Positions 1 through 9,600 of a stretch of 33,572 nt of DNA are shown one piece after another. The first letter of the stretch is position 1; every line of letters begins with the position of its first letter. The DNA is from CAYVQE01 sp964633205 (GTDB lineage: Bacteria > Myxococcota > B64-G9), in the NCBI GenBank assembly GCA_964633205.1, contig CAZWFN010000062.1:1-33572 (forward strand), written 5' to 3'. Made by a program: the position numbers and the translations under genes. Below the pieces are notes generated by a model. The model saw nothing but the letters and a program-made list of their open reading frames with translations. It ran no database searches and was not told the DNA's origin.

Positions 1-3000
1 CCCCGACCAAGACGGCCAAGCCCAAGCCGGCCAAGAAAAAGGCCCCGGCCAAGACCAAGGCGGCCAAGACCAAACCGGCCAAGAAAAAGGCCCCGGCCAA
101 GACCAAGGCGACCGAGCAAAAGGCCACCAGGGCCGGGCAAGCCGACAAACCCGTCTCTTCAAAGAAACAAAAGGCGGCTCCGACCGGACAGAAGGCCACG
201 CCTGCGACCACCGAGGCCAGGCAAACCGAGAAACCCGAGCCCCGACCGGCCCCGGCGTCCGAGAACCAGACCCAGGCTCCGCCCCCGCGGCCGCCCAAGC
301 CCGAGCCGCCCCCGCCCTCGCCGGTGGAGCTGCTGCTGTCCGAATCGCGCACGCTGGAGTTCGTCCCGCTCGACCCCAACGCGCTGGACTTCGCTGACCT
401 GCTGTCGGCCCGCGTGCTGCCGGGCGCGGCCGAGGAGCTGCTGCTGGCCGAGACCGACCGGGCCGCCTTTCGGCAGGCGGTGGCCGACCGCGCCGGGCTG
501 GGCGTGGAGTTGGCCCGCGAGTTCCAGGCCACCTTCGGCTGGCCCCCGCCGGCCGAGCTGGCGGTCTGGGGCGAGATCGAGGCCGGCCTGCGCCGGGCCC
601 GGCTGGAGCAAGAGCCCATGGCCGGCTGGCTGCTGTCGCTCGATGTCTGCCAGCTCGACCAGGACAGCCGCGAGCGGCGCAACTTCTTCGCCTGGACCAA
701 CGGCGCCGGCCTGCTCAGCGATCCGCTGGCTCTGTTCAGCGGCCTGTTCCGCCTGGGCCGGTCCATTCGCGGCGAGACCGCGCTGGCCTGTCTGCTGCCG
801 GCCGACAACGGGCTGATGTCGATCTGGTCACCGCCGGCCGGCCCGGAGAGCCCGGCGCAGCCGCTGGCCGGCGGTCTGAGCCACTTCTTTATGCAACGGG
901 CGGTGGCGGCCGCGGTCTACGGGACGCCCGAGTTCTCCGCCTGGGTCGAGCGGCTGGACGCGAGCCTGCTTCCCGCCTTGGAGCGCCTGCCGGTGCACCG
1001 CAATCCGCGCCGGCTGGCCGAACGCAGCGACTGGCTGGCGGCGCTGATCGCCCACGGCCGCATCCCGCGCGCCTTTGACGAGCGCCTGGCCCAGGCGCCG
1101 GATTGGGAGCAGTGGGAGCGCGAGCGCGAGCTGCTGACCGGCGAACCGCAGCTGGCCAACTACTGGCCGATGGCCCACTGGTTCATGGGAAACGACGGCG
1201 CCTGCCGCGAAGCGCTGGCGCTGGCGCGCAAGGGCGCCGGCCGGGTCAGCGCCCGGCTGGCCGACCTGGTGGGCCGGCTGCTCGACGGCGCCCGGCTGGA
1301 CGTCGGCGCCATGGCCATCGGCGACCTCGATCGACTGCGGCGCCGGGTGCGCCGCGGCCTGCGGCCGAAGCAGGTCGAGCCCGGCGGCCGCGAACGGCTG
1401 CAGGCCTTCCAGCACCACCAACCCCGCGCCAGAGTCGACCCGGAGGCCATCGAGCGCGCCCTGGCCGAAGATGGCGACCCCTGGAGGCTGCTGCGCGAGC
1501 ATCCCCGGGAGGTCGACTTGCAGCAACGTTTGCTGCAAGCGGCCGCGGCCGCCGACCCGGCCCTGGCCGACGCGCTGGCACGGGTCGATGCGCTGGAGAA
1601 GCAAGGGTTGGAAGCGACGGCCGGCGACGCCGAAGAGGTCCTGGACGCCCGGCTGGGGCTGCCGCTGGCGGCCGCCTTCACCGCCGGGCTGGCCTATGCC
1701 CACGACCACCCGCGCGCTCGCGCCGGGCTGGCGCTGGCGCTGGCCCGGCTGGACGACGATCGCGCCCAGGACGCCTGGGCCGCGGTGATTCGCCGGCTCG
1801 ATCCGGGCGATCCCCGGCTGGGCTTCGCCATCCGGGCCCTGATCGCCAGCCGCCAACCGCGGGCGCGCGAAAGCCTGGAGAACGCGGCGCGGCGGTTCTT
1901 CGACGAGCTGGATGCCGTCCTGGAGGCCATGCAGGATCGGCTGGCCCACCACCCGGCGCTGGCCGCTACCGGGGCTGCACCCAACCACCTGATCGCGGCC
2001 CTGGAGGCGGTGCTGGAACCGGCGGATGCCGCCGCCGAGCGCATGGTGCGCAAGGTGCTGGCCATGCCCGAGGCGCAGCCGGCGCTGCGGACCGCCTGGG
2101 GCTGCGCTGCCCGGGTGGCCGCCCGCCGGAGCCTGGACGACCAGGCCATCCGACTGCTGAACGCTTGCCGCGCGGCGGTCGAGCACGACTGGGGAGACCG
2201 TCCACCCGACGCTGTCGCGGTGTTCAACCTGGCCGAATCGGCCCTGGCGGCCGCGCTGCTGAATCCGCTGGCGGCCGGCGAACACCTACCGGCCATGCTG
2301 GCCGAGGCCGCCGAGCGGTCCGGGCCGGTGCGGGCCGGGCTGACCAGCGGCCTGCTGGCCGGTCTGCTGCCGCTGCAGCCCGGCGACATCCGCCTGCTGG
2401 AGGAATGCCAGCGGGTGCTCGGTGATCGCAGCCGGCCGCGCGCGCCTCATCTCTACGGCGCGCTGCGCGGGCTGGCCGCGCTGGCCGATCACAGCAATGT
2501 ACCGCGGGCCGCTGCGGGCTGGGTGCTGCCCCACGCGCTCGACGGTGTGGACGGACCGCAGCGAGCACCGAGCCGGGTGGCTGGCGCCGCCCGGGAGGCC
2601 CTGAAAGCGCTGGGCCGCAAGCGCCTGCCGCAGCCGGAGCCGGAAACGGCTCCGGCGGCCGAGACCGATCCGACCGCGTTACTGAAACGGCTGGCGGAGC
2701 CGGGCGCGGCGCCGGTCGCGGCCCTGGAACGCATTCGCGCCGAAGGCCTGCAGCCGCCGGGCGCGGCCGAGCGCATCGGCGATTGGCTGGCCGAGCAGCT
2801 GCGCTTCTCGGCCGATCAGGCCAAGCCCTACCAGGAGCACTGTTGGGTCGGCCTGGGCGCGCTGTGGGTCCAGGGCCGGGAAGCGCTCGGGCCGCTGGCT
2901 GCGTCGTTGGGGCTCGATCACCTCCACGGCGAGTGGATCGGGCCGTTGCTGCGCACCATGCGCAGCCTGCTGCCCGAGGCCGAGGTGCGCGCCTTTCTTC

Positions 3001-3608
3001 TCGCAGATGACGATCGGACGCTACTGGAGACGGTGCGCCACCCGGCCGGCGAACGGTTGGGCTGGCTGGATCTGCTGGCCGGCTGGCTGGCGCTCGATCC
3101 ATCGCCGGCCGCCCTGGCCGCGGTCAGCGCCGCCTGTGCCTGGCGCTTTCGCACCCCGGACGATCTGGCCAGCCGCACCGATCCGGTGGCTCGGCGCCTG
3201 CCGCTGGTGCTGGCCTCCTTCGGCGAACGGGCCCGGCCCGACCTGGAGCGCCTGCTGGCGGCCACCGCCGGCCACGCTGCCCAGGAGCCCTTCGTCCGCG
3301 CCCGCGAGGCGCTGCAGCTCTGGGAGGCCGGTGGCCTGCCGCTCGATCTGTTCGACAGCCAGCGTCAAGTGACGCTGCGTTTCGCCGACGCCGAGGCCGC
3401 TGACCGCTGCCGGCTCGAGTTGCGCCTGATCGGCGGTCGCGAACCGGGCGTGGCGATCCAGTCCAGCGAGGTGCTCGACCTGCGCGGCTGGGTCGACCGC
3501 CTCGACTACCGCGAGCGCCTGGCCCGCCCTGACCTGGCCAGCGCCCGCCAGCTGGCCGCCAAGCTGCTGCACCACGCCTTCATCATCGGCTACCGGCTGG
3601 CCGACTGA
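1..3608 (+). CDS. 5'-truncated large protein: Lys/Ala/Pro linker plus helical repeats
   Basis: The reading frame is open from base 3 to the TGA at 3606-3608, so the true start lies upstream of the window; the GTG at 324 is only an internal in-frame codon. Bases 3 to about 320 encode a basic, disordered Lys/Ala/Pro-rich segment resembling histone H1 tails, with a 16-residue unit beginning PAKKKAPAKTK present twice, followed by a Pro/Glu-rich stretch. The remaining ~1,090 residues are Leu/Ala/Arg-rich, without signal peptide or membrane segments, and look like successive amphipathic helices of the HEAT/TPR kind. I recognise no catalytic motif or named family. It is probably cytoplasmic; the basic linker suggests contact with nucleic acid or an acidic partner (inference). 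Its 3' end overlaps the convergent cytochrome gene by 19 bp. Coding status is firm from length, function is unknown. Confidence 0.8.
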   Translation, partial: PTKTAKPKPAKKKAPAKTKAAKTKPAKKKAPAKTKATEQKATRAGQADKPVSSKKQKAAPTGQKATPATTEARQTEKPEPRPAPASENQTQAPPPRPPKPEPPPPSPVELLLSESRTLEFVPLDPNALDFADLLSARVLPGAAEELLLAETDRAAFRQAVADRAGLGVELAREFQATFGWPPPAELAVWGEIEAGLRRARLEQEPMAGWLLSLDVCQLDQDSRERRNFFAWTNGAGLLSDPLALFSGLFRLGRSIRGETALACLLPADNGLMSIWSPPAGPESPAQPLAGGLSHFFMQRAVAAAVYGTPEFSAWVERLDASLLPALERLPVHRNPRRLAERSDWLAALIAHGRIPRAFDERLAQAPDWEQWERERELLTGEPQLANYWPMAHWFMGNDGACREALALARKGAGRVSARLADLVGRLLDGARLDVGAMAIGDLDRLRRRVRRGLRPKQVEPGGRERLQAFQHHQPRARVDPEAIERALAEDGDPWRLLREHPREVDLQQRLLQAAAAADPALADALARVDALEKQGLEATAGDAEEVLDARLGLPLAAAFTAGLAYAHDHPRARAGLALALARLDDDRAQDAWAAVIRRLDPGDPRLGFAIRALIASRQPRARESLENAARRFFDELDAVLEAMQDRLAHHPALAATGAAPNHLIAALEAVLEPADAAAERMVRKVLAMPEAQPALRTAWGCAARVAARRSLDDQAIRLLNACRAAVEHDWGDRPPDAVAVFNLAESALAAALLNPLAAGEHLPAMLAEAAERSGPVRAGLTSGLLAGLLPLQPGDIRLLEECQRVLGDRSRPRAPHLYGALRGLAALADHSNVPRAAAGWVLPHALDGVDGPQRAPSRVAGAAREALKALGRKRLPQPEPETAPAAETDPTALLKRLAEPGAAPVAALERIRAEGLQPPGAAERIGDWLAEQLRFSADQAKPYQEHCWVGLGALWVQGREALGPLAASLGLDHLHGEWIGPLLRTMRSLLPEAEVRAFLLADDDRTLLETVRHPAGERLGWLDLLAGWLALDPSPAALAAVSAACAWRFRTPDDLASRTDPVARRLPLVLASFGERARPDLERLLAATAGHAAQEPFVRAREALQLWEAGGLPLDLFDSQRQVTLRFADAEAADRCRLELRLIGGREPGVAIQSSEVLDLRGWVDRLDYRERLARPDLASARQLAAKLLHHAFIIGYRLAD
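27..110 (+). repeat. Two copies of a 36-bp unit with 48-bp period in the KAP linker
   Basis: A 36-bp sequence starting CCGGCCAAGAAAAAGG occurs identically at 27-62 and 75-110. The 48-bp spacing equals 16 codons, so gain or loss of a unit keeps frame and simply changes linker length. More copies may lie upstream of the window. Confidence 0.85.
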
Positions 3609-5176
3609 CCCTCGGCCTCGAGCTGCGGTTCGGCGCAGGGCCGGGAATCGCCGTTTCCGGCTGCCGCGGGGCCGAGGAACTCGCGGCGCAGCTGGAGGTG
3701 CATCCAACACTCGGGATCGCCCGGGTCGAGGGGCTGTAAAAAGGCGAAGGGGCTGGAGCTGTCGTAGGCCAGGATGGAGTGGCACAGGGTGCAGTGGTTG
3801 GGCACCGGCCGGCCCTGGGCGTCGATCATGTCGGGCGAGTGGCAGCGGCGGCAACCGGGGCCGCGGGAATGACCCAGGTGGTCCTCGTAGGCGTTCCAGG
3901 TCACGTTCATCCGCGGGTGGACGTTGCGGGCGTGTACGTTCTGCAACACCGCCACCGCCTGCTCCACTGCCTCGGCTTGTCGGCGCCACACCCCGGGGTG
4001 GTGGCGGCGGTAGTAGCCGGCGAAGTCGTGCTCGATGGCCGCCGCCGCCTGCTCCGGCGGATAGCTGCCGGTCAGAGCGGCCAGGGCCTGGCGCTTGACG
4101 AAGGGTAGCGTGCGGCTCAGCTCGCCGGCGGCGATGCGGCGGTCGACCGCCCGGGCTGGATCCTCGTAGATGTGGGTGACCCGGTTGTGGCAGTCGACGC
4201 AGTCCATCCGCCGCACCGGCCACCCGCCGTCGGGGGCCTGGTCCCGCTCGTCCTGCGCCACCACCGGCGGCCGCCGAGGAGAATAACGCTTCCAGCCGCC
4301 GTCCGGTTGGCGCACCTCGACCCACTCCAGCTGCAGCCGTTGGCGATCGGCCGGCCGGTAGCGCACGGCGTTCTGCTCGGCCACGTGCCAGTGGATCCAG
4401 CTGTCCGCCGCCGGATGCCGGCGACCGGAGCCCACCTTCAGCGACAGGGTGGTATGGCGCGGCGTGGAGCTGCGGTCGGTGGCGTAGCGCACCAGGCGCT
4501 CGACCCGCCGCCCGTAGAACATGGCCGGCCAGTGGCAGCGCTCGCAGGTCTCCTGGGCCGGGCGCAGCTGGGCCACCGGGGTCGGGATGGGCCGCTCGTA
4601 GAGGTCGAAGGTGATCGAGATCATCTGCCACACCCCGTTGAGCTTGGCGTCGAGTTCGGCCTCGAGGCCCTGGCCCACGTGACACTCGACGCAGGCCACC
4701 CGGGCGTGGGGCGAGCGCTGGTAGGTGATCCACTCGGGGTGCATCACGCTGTGGCAGGCGGTGCCACAAAACCGCGGCTGGTTCATGAAGCCCAGCATGC
4801 GGGCGCCGCCGGCCGCCAGGAACACGATGTTGACCAGCGTCAGCAGGCCGATGGTGATGAACAGCTTCGAGCCGATCGGCCGCGGCTGAACGAAATCCGG
4901 GTTGAACATCTCCGCCAACAGCTGGCGGTGGGTCTTGCCGCTGCGCCGCTTGAGCCGCCACCAACCCAGCGGGATCAGCAGCAGCCCCAGCACGAACAGC
5001 GCCGGCAGCGCCAGGTAGGTGATCAGCCCCACGTAGGCGTTGGTCACCGCGCCGCTCATGCGCAGCAACTCGGCCAGCAGGAACACGACGAAGGCGCTGG
5101 TGGTCAGCACCACCCCGGCCGCGCTCAGCCAGTGGGCCAGCAGCCCGCGCCAGAAGTGCAGCAGCCGCCGCAGCAT
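3590..5176 (-). CDS. Membrane-anchored multihaem cytochrome c, NapC/NirT type
   Basis: This 528-residue protein has three hydrophobic N-terminal segments (about 18-38, 48-70 and 104-124) followed by a periplasmic cytochrome part. Haem-binding motifs are CGTACH at 137-142 (a CX3CH spacing), CVECH 162, CERCH 211, CVDCH 326, CRRCH 442 and CTLCH 462, giving six predicted c-type haems. NapC/NirT/NrfH proteins oxidise the quinol pool and pass electrons to periplasmic reductases. The three-helix anchor and long C-terminal domain resemble larger deltaproteobacterial forms such as ImcH rather than the single-helix NapC. It starts 7 nt after the stop of the octahaem cytochrome, so the two probably form one operon and electron-transfer pair. 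The ATG at 5176 has only a weak ribosome site, consistent with translational coupling. The C-terminus overlaps the convergent upstream gene by 19 bp. Confidence 0.88.
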   Translation of the reverse strand: MLRRLLHFWRGLLAHWLSAAGVVLTTSAFVVFLLAELLRMSGAVTNAYVGLITYLALPALFVLGLLLIPLGWWRLKRRSGKTHRQLLAEMFNPDFVQPRPIGSKLFITIGLLTLVNIVFLAAGGARMLGFMNQPRFCGTACHSVMHPEWITYQRSPHARVACVECHVGQGLEAELDAKLNGVWQMISITFDLYERPIPTPVAQLRPAQETCERCHWPAMFYGRRVERLVRYATDRSSTPRHTTLSLKVGSGRRHPAADSWIHWHVAEQNAVRYRPADRQRLQLEWVEVRQPDGGWKRYSPRRPPVVAQDERDQAPDGGWPVRRMDCVDCHNRVTHIYEDPARAVDRRIAAGELSRTLPFVKRQALAALTGSYPPEQAAAAIEHDFAGYYRRHHPGVWRRQAEAVEQAVAVLQNVHARNVHPRMNVTWNAYEDHLGHSRGPGCRRCHSPDMIDAQGRPVPNHCTLCHSILAYDSSSPFAFLQPLDPGDPECWMHLQLRREFLGPAAAGNGDSRPCAEPQLEAEGQSASR

Positions 5177-5183
5177 GGTCGCG

Positions 5184-6512
5184 CTACTCGCCGGCCGGGT
5201 GGTAGAGATCCCGATAGATCGCCGGCAGCTTGCCCGAGCGGATATCGCGCTTGATGGCCGCGGTGTCGCGCTGCAGCCAGGTGTGCATGGGATCCTCGGC
5301 CAGCAGCTCGTCGATGACCCGGTCGACCTCGGGATCGCCGTAGGCCCGGGCGGCCGGGATGAACTTGAAGTAGAAGTGCTTGGCCACCTCGTAGATGCCG
5401 TGCCACCAGGTGTAGTCCGGCCCCATCATGGCCACCCCGTGGCGGGCCCGGCGGCCTTCGTGGTGCCACAGCTCCCAGAAGATCCAGTCGATCTGGTTGC
5501 TGAAGGCCGCCTGGCGTTGGCGCAGGCCGCGCTTTTCGATCAGCTCCATGACGCGCACCGCCGGCCGGGCGAACTTGCGGTTGTAGAGCTGGACCACCCC
5601 GTCGAACTGCCGGTAGTGGCCATCGACGAAGGGCTGGGCGTGGCAGGCCAGGCAGACGCCCTGCATGTTCTTGCGCTTGACCTTCCAGTCTGGCTTCATC
5701 TTCGACACCTTGGGCCGCAGCGTCCAGGAGATGCGCAGGCCCACATCGTGGCTGGCCTCGGTGCGGCCGCTGGCGCCCATGTGGCAGGTGGCGCAGGTCG
5801 GCGCGGCGTAGTAGTCCAGGCCCACCTGCCAGCGATCGGCGTCCAGGTTCATCTCGTCGATGTGGGTGTAGTAGGAGTTGCCGTGCTTGGACTCCTCGTA
5901 GACCTCCTTCTGCGGATGGTCCGGGCCCAGATGGCACTTGCTGCAGGACTCGGGCCGCCGGGCCTGGCTGGTGTCGAAGTGGTGGCGCACGTGGCAGGCG
6001 TTGCAGGCGCCCTTGGAGCCGTCCGGGTTGATGCGGCCGATGCCGGAGTTGGGCCAGCTGGCGGCGGCCAGCTTGTTGGGTGAATCCGGGTCGATGCGCA
6101 CCTTGGTGCCGTGGCAGCTCTCGCAGCCGGCGATGGCCACCGGCTGGCCGCCGGGGGCGTGGGCCAGGTAGGCGTCGGCCGACTCCAGGATCTCACCGGC
6201 GCTGGCGTGGTAGGAGCGCTGCACCTGCTCGAACTCGCGCTGGTGGCAGCGGCCGCAGTCCTGGGGCGTGACCAGGGTGGCGATGCGAGCGCCCTCGTGC
6301 TCGAAGCCGTCCGCATCCTCGGCCCCGGCCCGGTGACAATCGAGGCAGGTCACGCTGTGCTCGGCGTGCGCCGAGCCGAGCCACTGCCGGTACAGCCCCG
6401 GGCTCTTGTCCTTGTGGCAGGTCATACAGCGCCCGGCCACCGCCCCGTCCTCGGCGGCCGCCGGCGCGGCCAGCAGACCCAAGGTCACAGTGAGAATCAT
6501 CGTCCCGCGCAT
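5184..6512 (-). CDS. Octahaem cytochrome c of the hydroxylamine oxidoreductase (HAO) family
   Basis: Starting at the ATG at 6512, behind a GGGGGAGGACC ribosome site, the product is 442 residues with a signal peptide cleaved after about residue 20 (APAAA-ED). A longer in-frame start at 6716 would bury the signal peptide. Eight CXXCH motifs lie at 29, 56, 86, 130, 170, 190, 240 and 287. The stretch PNSGIGRINPDGSKG before haem 5 and the GPDYTWWHG segment near the C-terminus are hallmarks of the HAO-like octahaem family; by family order haem 4 (CESCH, 130) would be the catalytic haem. Family members oxidise hydroxylamine or hydrazine, or in non-nitrifiers act as nitrite/hydroxylamine reductases. 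The adjacent quinol-oxidising NapC-type partner argues for the reductive direction here (inference). Whether the haem-4 crosslinking tyrosine of true HAO is present cannot be decided by eye. Octahaem tetrathionate reductase is a less likely alternative. Confidence 0.88.
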   Translation of the reverse strand: MRGTMILTVTLGLLAAPAAAEDGAVAGRCMTCHKDKSPGLYRQWLGSAHAEHSVTCLDCHRAGAEDADGFEHEGARIATLVTPQDCGRCHQREFEQVQRSYHASAGEILESADAYLAHAPGGQPVAIAGCESCHGTKVRIDPDSPNKLAAASWPNSGIGRINPDGSKGACNACHVRHHFDTSQARRPESCSKCHLGPDHPQKEVYEESKHGNSYYTHIDEMNLDADRWQVGLDYYAAPTCATCHMGASGRTEASHDVGLRISWTLRPKVSKMKPDWKVKRKNMQGVCLACHAQPFVDGHYRQFDGVVQLYNRKFARPAVRVMELIEKRGLRQRQAAFSNQIDWIFWELWHHEGRRARHGVAMMGPDYTWWHGIYEVAKHFYFKFIPAARAYGDPEVDRVIDELLAEDPMHTWLQRDTAAIKRDIRSGKLPAIYRDLYHPAGE

Positions 6513-6556
6513 GGTCCTCCCCCTCGGGGCCGCAACCCCCGAATGGCCGAGCTGCA

Positions 6557-6619
6557 AACATGCCAAATCGATAGTACGGACACAACCCGTTCGACCGAAA
6601 TCCATTTCGGGCTCCGTAC
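6557..6619 (-). promoter_or_regulatory. Candidate operator and weak promoter upstream of the HAO-like operon
   Basis: The 157-bp gap 6513-6669 holds a perfect 7-bp dyad with a 2-bp centre, CCGAAATCCATTTCGG at 6595-6610. A second 7-bp inverted repeat (GTACGGA 6574-6580, TCCGTAC 6613-6619) surrounds most of it. On the minus strand a poor -35/-10 pair (TTGTGT 6585-6580, CATGTT 6562-6557, 17-bp spacer) would put the dyad near -52. The dyads are seen directly; the promoter and regulatory role are weak inference. The hairpin lacks a T-run, so a terminator for the upstream gene is less likely. Confidence 0.35.
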
Positions 6620-6669
6620 GATCTCGCCTCCGGCTGTCGCCTTTCGATTCCAGGACGGGAAGCGAGAGA

Positions 6670-9600
6670 TCAGAGCGGCTCGGCTGGACCGTAGAGCACG
6701 AAGGGGTCGGCCACATCGTCGTGCAGGGCCTGGGACTGGGCCGCGATCCAGTCCTCGCTGCGGCCGATGTTGGAGATGCGAATCTCGCTGATGGGGCCGT
6801 CCCAGGGGGCGTAGGCGTTGTCCGGGTTGGCGCCGATCCAGGCGTCGACCGCCGGATCGGTGTCCATGGTGCCGGACTTGCCGCTGTCCGCCTCGCGAAC
6901 GCCGTCGAAGTAGATGCGCATGTGGGCGCCTTCGTACCGGGCCACGCCGTAGAACCATTCGTTGTCGGATACGTCGGTTCCCCAGGCCACCTGGGTGTCG
7001 GTGCTGCCGCCGGTGCGCAGCCTGAAACGCAGCTCGGTGCCGTCCTCCAGGCTCAGCATCCAATAGTGGTCGCCCACTCCCCAGCCGTCGGCTTTGGAGA
7101 TCAGGCGCCGGTCGGCCCCGGTGTCGTTGGCCAGCCGGGCGTAGGCTTCCAGGGTCAGCCCGTCGTCGCCGGCCGCCCCCACCACGTCCAGTCCGCCCAG
7201 GTCGACGTGGTGGTCCTGGGCCGGGTCGAACAGCACCGCCGTATCGCCGAAGCCGCCGGTCTGATCCAGCGTCGGGCCGTTGACGTAGCTGCCGTGGTTG
7301 CCCTTGCCGCTGGAGTCATGGGCGGTGGTGCCGCTGGTCTCGGCCAGGTGCCAGACGCCGACGAAGTTGTCGTCCCAAACGCCGTCCGGGTTCTGGGCGT
7401 CGGCCGCGTTGGGGTTGCCGTAGGCCATCCAGATGTAGTCGCTGTCCGAGTCGACGGCCACCTCGGGCACCCGCACCCAGACCACCGAGGTGCCGCTCTC
7501 GTCCCAGCGCTCGATCTCGTGATCCAGCAGGCTGCCGTCGGCGTCGAAGAAGCGCAGATCCTGGCCCTGGTCCTGAGTCAGGGCGTACTCGATACGTCCC
7601 GGATCCAGCAGCACCGGCAGCGGGAAGTCCACCAGGGCGTCGCGGCCGGCGTTGAGCAGGGTGAGCTTGCGCCGCACGGCCCAGTTGCGGTACGCGATCA
7701 CGTCCTTGTCGATCACGGTCGGATCGGGCTCCCAGGAACAGGTCAGCCTGCCGTCCAGCGGGCCGCCGTCGCCGTTGCTGGCGGTGAGCTGGTAGAGCCC
7801 GCCGCCCACCTCGGTCACCGGGCTCAGGCTCAGGTTGGCCGCCGCCGCGCTGCAGTGGACGGCCCCGGCGACGACCACGCGGTAGATCTCGATCTTGCCG
7901 TCGTTGGCGTCGAAATCGAAGCGCAGCCCCACCGCCGGGTTGCCATGCACAGCGGGATCGGCAGCCGACAGGTCGACGCACTCCAGCCGGCATTCGCCGT
8001 CCTGGCCGAGTTGCCCCTCCTGCGACCAGACGGTCTGAAAGCCCGATCCGGAGTCGATCTGCAACTCCAGCCGATCGGTGTTCAGGGTGCCATCGTGGCC
8101 GAGCTGGAAGCAGACCGCCACCTCGCTGTCGAGTTGGCTGGCGTCGAAGGTGGTGGTCATGTGCCCGGCCTGGGCATCGACCTCCACCCCGGGCGACCAC
8201 TCGTTGTGGCTGTTGCAGTCGAAGCCCGGGCAATAGAGATTGGCGTTGGACAGGATCCAGTTCGAGGTGTCACAGCCCGCGAAATCGTCATCGAGCACGG
8301 TCAGGCTGTTGTCCGGGCAGGCATCGGGCCAACCGGTCAGGCTGATGTTGTCCAGGTAGAGCCGATCGTTGTTGTCATTCGAGTGCAGGAAGAAGCGCAC
8401 CGTCAGAAAGGGCTCGTCCTCGGCCTGGGCCGGCAAAGGCCAGCAGCTGCGGTGCCAGACCGCGTCCACATCCCCGATGGGCCCGCCGCGTTCGCAAACC
8501 GCGATGGTGCCGAGCGGATTGGCCACTTCCACCTGGAAACCGTCGTTGCCGTCAGCGCCGTCGTCGGCCCATTCGTAGCACAGGCGCAGGTCGGCGTGAC
8601 CGGTGGTATCGAAGGTGCGCTCCAACAGCCACTGGCGGTCGCCGCCGATGCAGCTGTCGCGGTCGGCTTGCATGGCGATCTGACCGTTCAACGCTCCCGC
8701 ATCGATGGGGCAGATGAAGTTGTTGCAGCAATTTCTCTGGTCGGCACCGTCCATGGGGCAGTGGTCGCCGTGGTTGTAGCAGACCGTATCGCTGCGCAGC
8801 ACCCAGCCGTCGACCTTGCCGTCGACCAGCGCCGCGCAGTTGGCCGGGTCGGCGTCGTCGGCGAAGTCGGTGGCGGCGAACACGGTCGGGCCGACCTCGG
8901 CGCTGCAGCCCAGACAGGCTGTCTGGCCGTCGACCGTCGGCCCGCTCAGGGTCAGATCGCAAGTGGAGTCCACCTCCGGCAGCAGCACCGGGCTGGCGCA
9001 GTCGAGCACCAGGCCGGTCGGCGGATCGACGCAGCCGTTGTCGTTCGGGCTGCAGGCCGGCGCGCACAGGGCGCCCGAGGCCCACTCCTCGCAAACGGCA
9101 TCGTCGTTCGTGTGGCTGCAGGTCTGCCCACCCTCGTCGCAACCATCCTGGGTGCAGGCCACCCCGTCGTCGCAGGGATCGGCGCCCGGCTGGCAGTCCA
9201 GCGTCGGGTCGCAGGTCTCGGCCCCGTTGCAAAACACCCCGTCGTCGCAGGCGGCGTCGTCCGTCGCGTGACTGCAGCTATCGCCATCCTCGTCGCAGGT
9301 GTCGACCGTGCAGCCCACCCCGTCATCGCAGGGATCGGCGCCCGCCTGGCAATCCAGCACCGCATCGCAGGTCTCGGCCCCGTCGCAGAAGTCGCCGTTG
9401 TCGCACAAGGCGTCGTCCGGGGTGTGGTTACAGCTATCGGCGTCCTCGTCGCAGGCGTCGACCGTGCAGCCCACCCCGTCGTCACAAGGATCCGTACCCG
9501 GCTGGCAGTCGTTCTGGGCGTCGCAGATCTCATCACCGTTACAGAAGGCGCCGTCGTTGCAGGCGGCGTCGTCAGGCGCGTGGGAGCAGCTATCGGCGTC

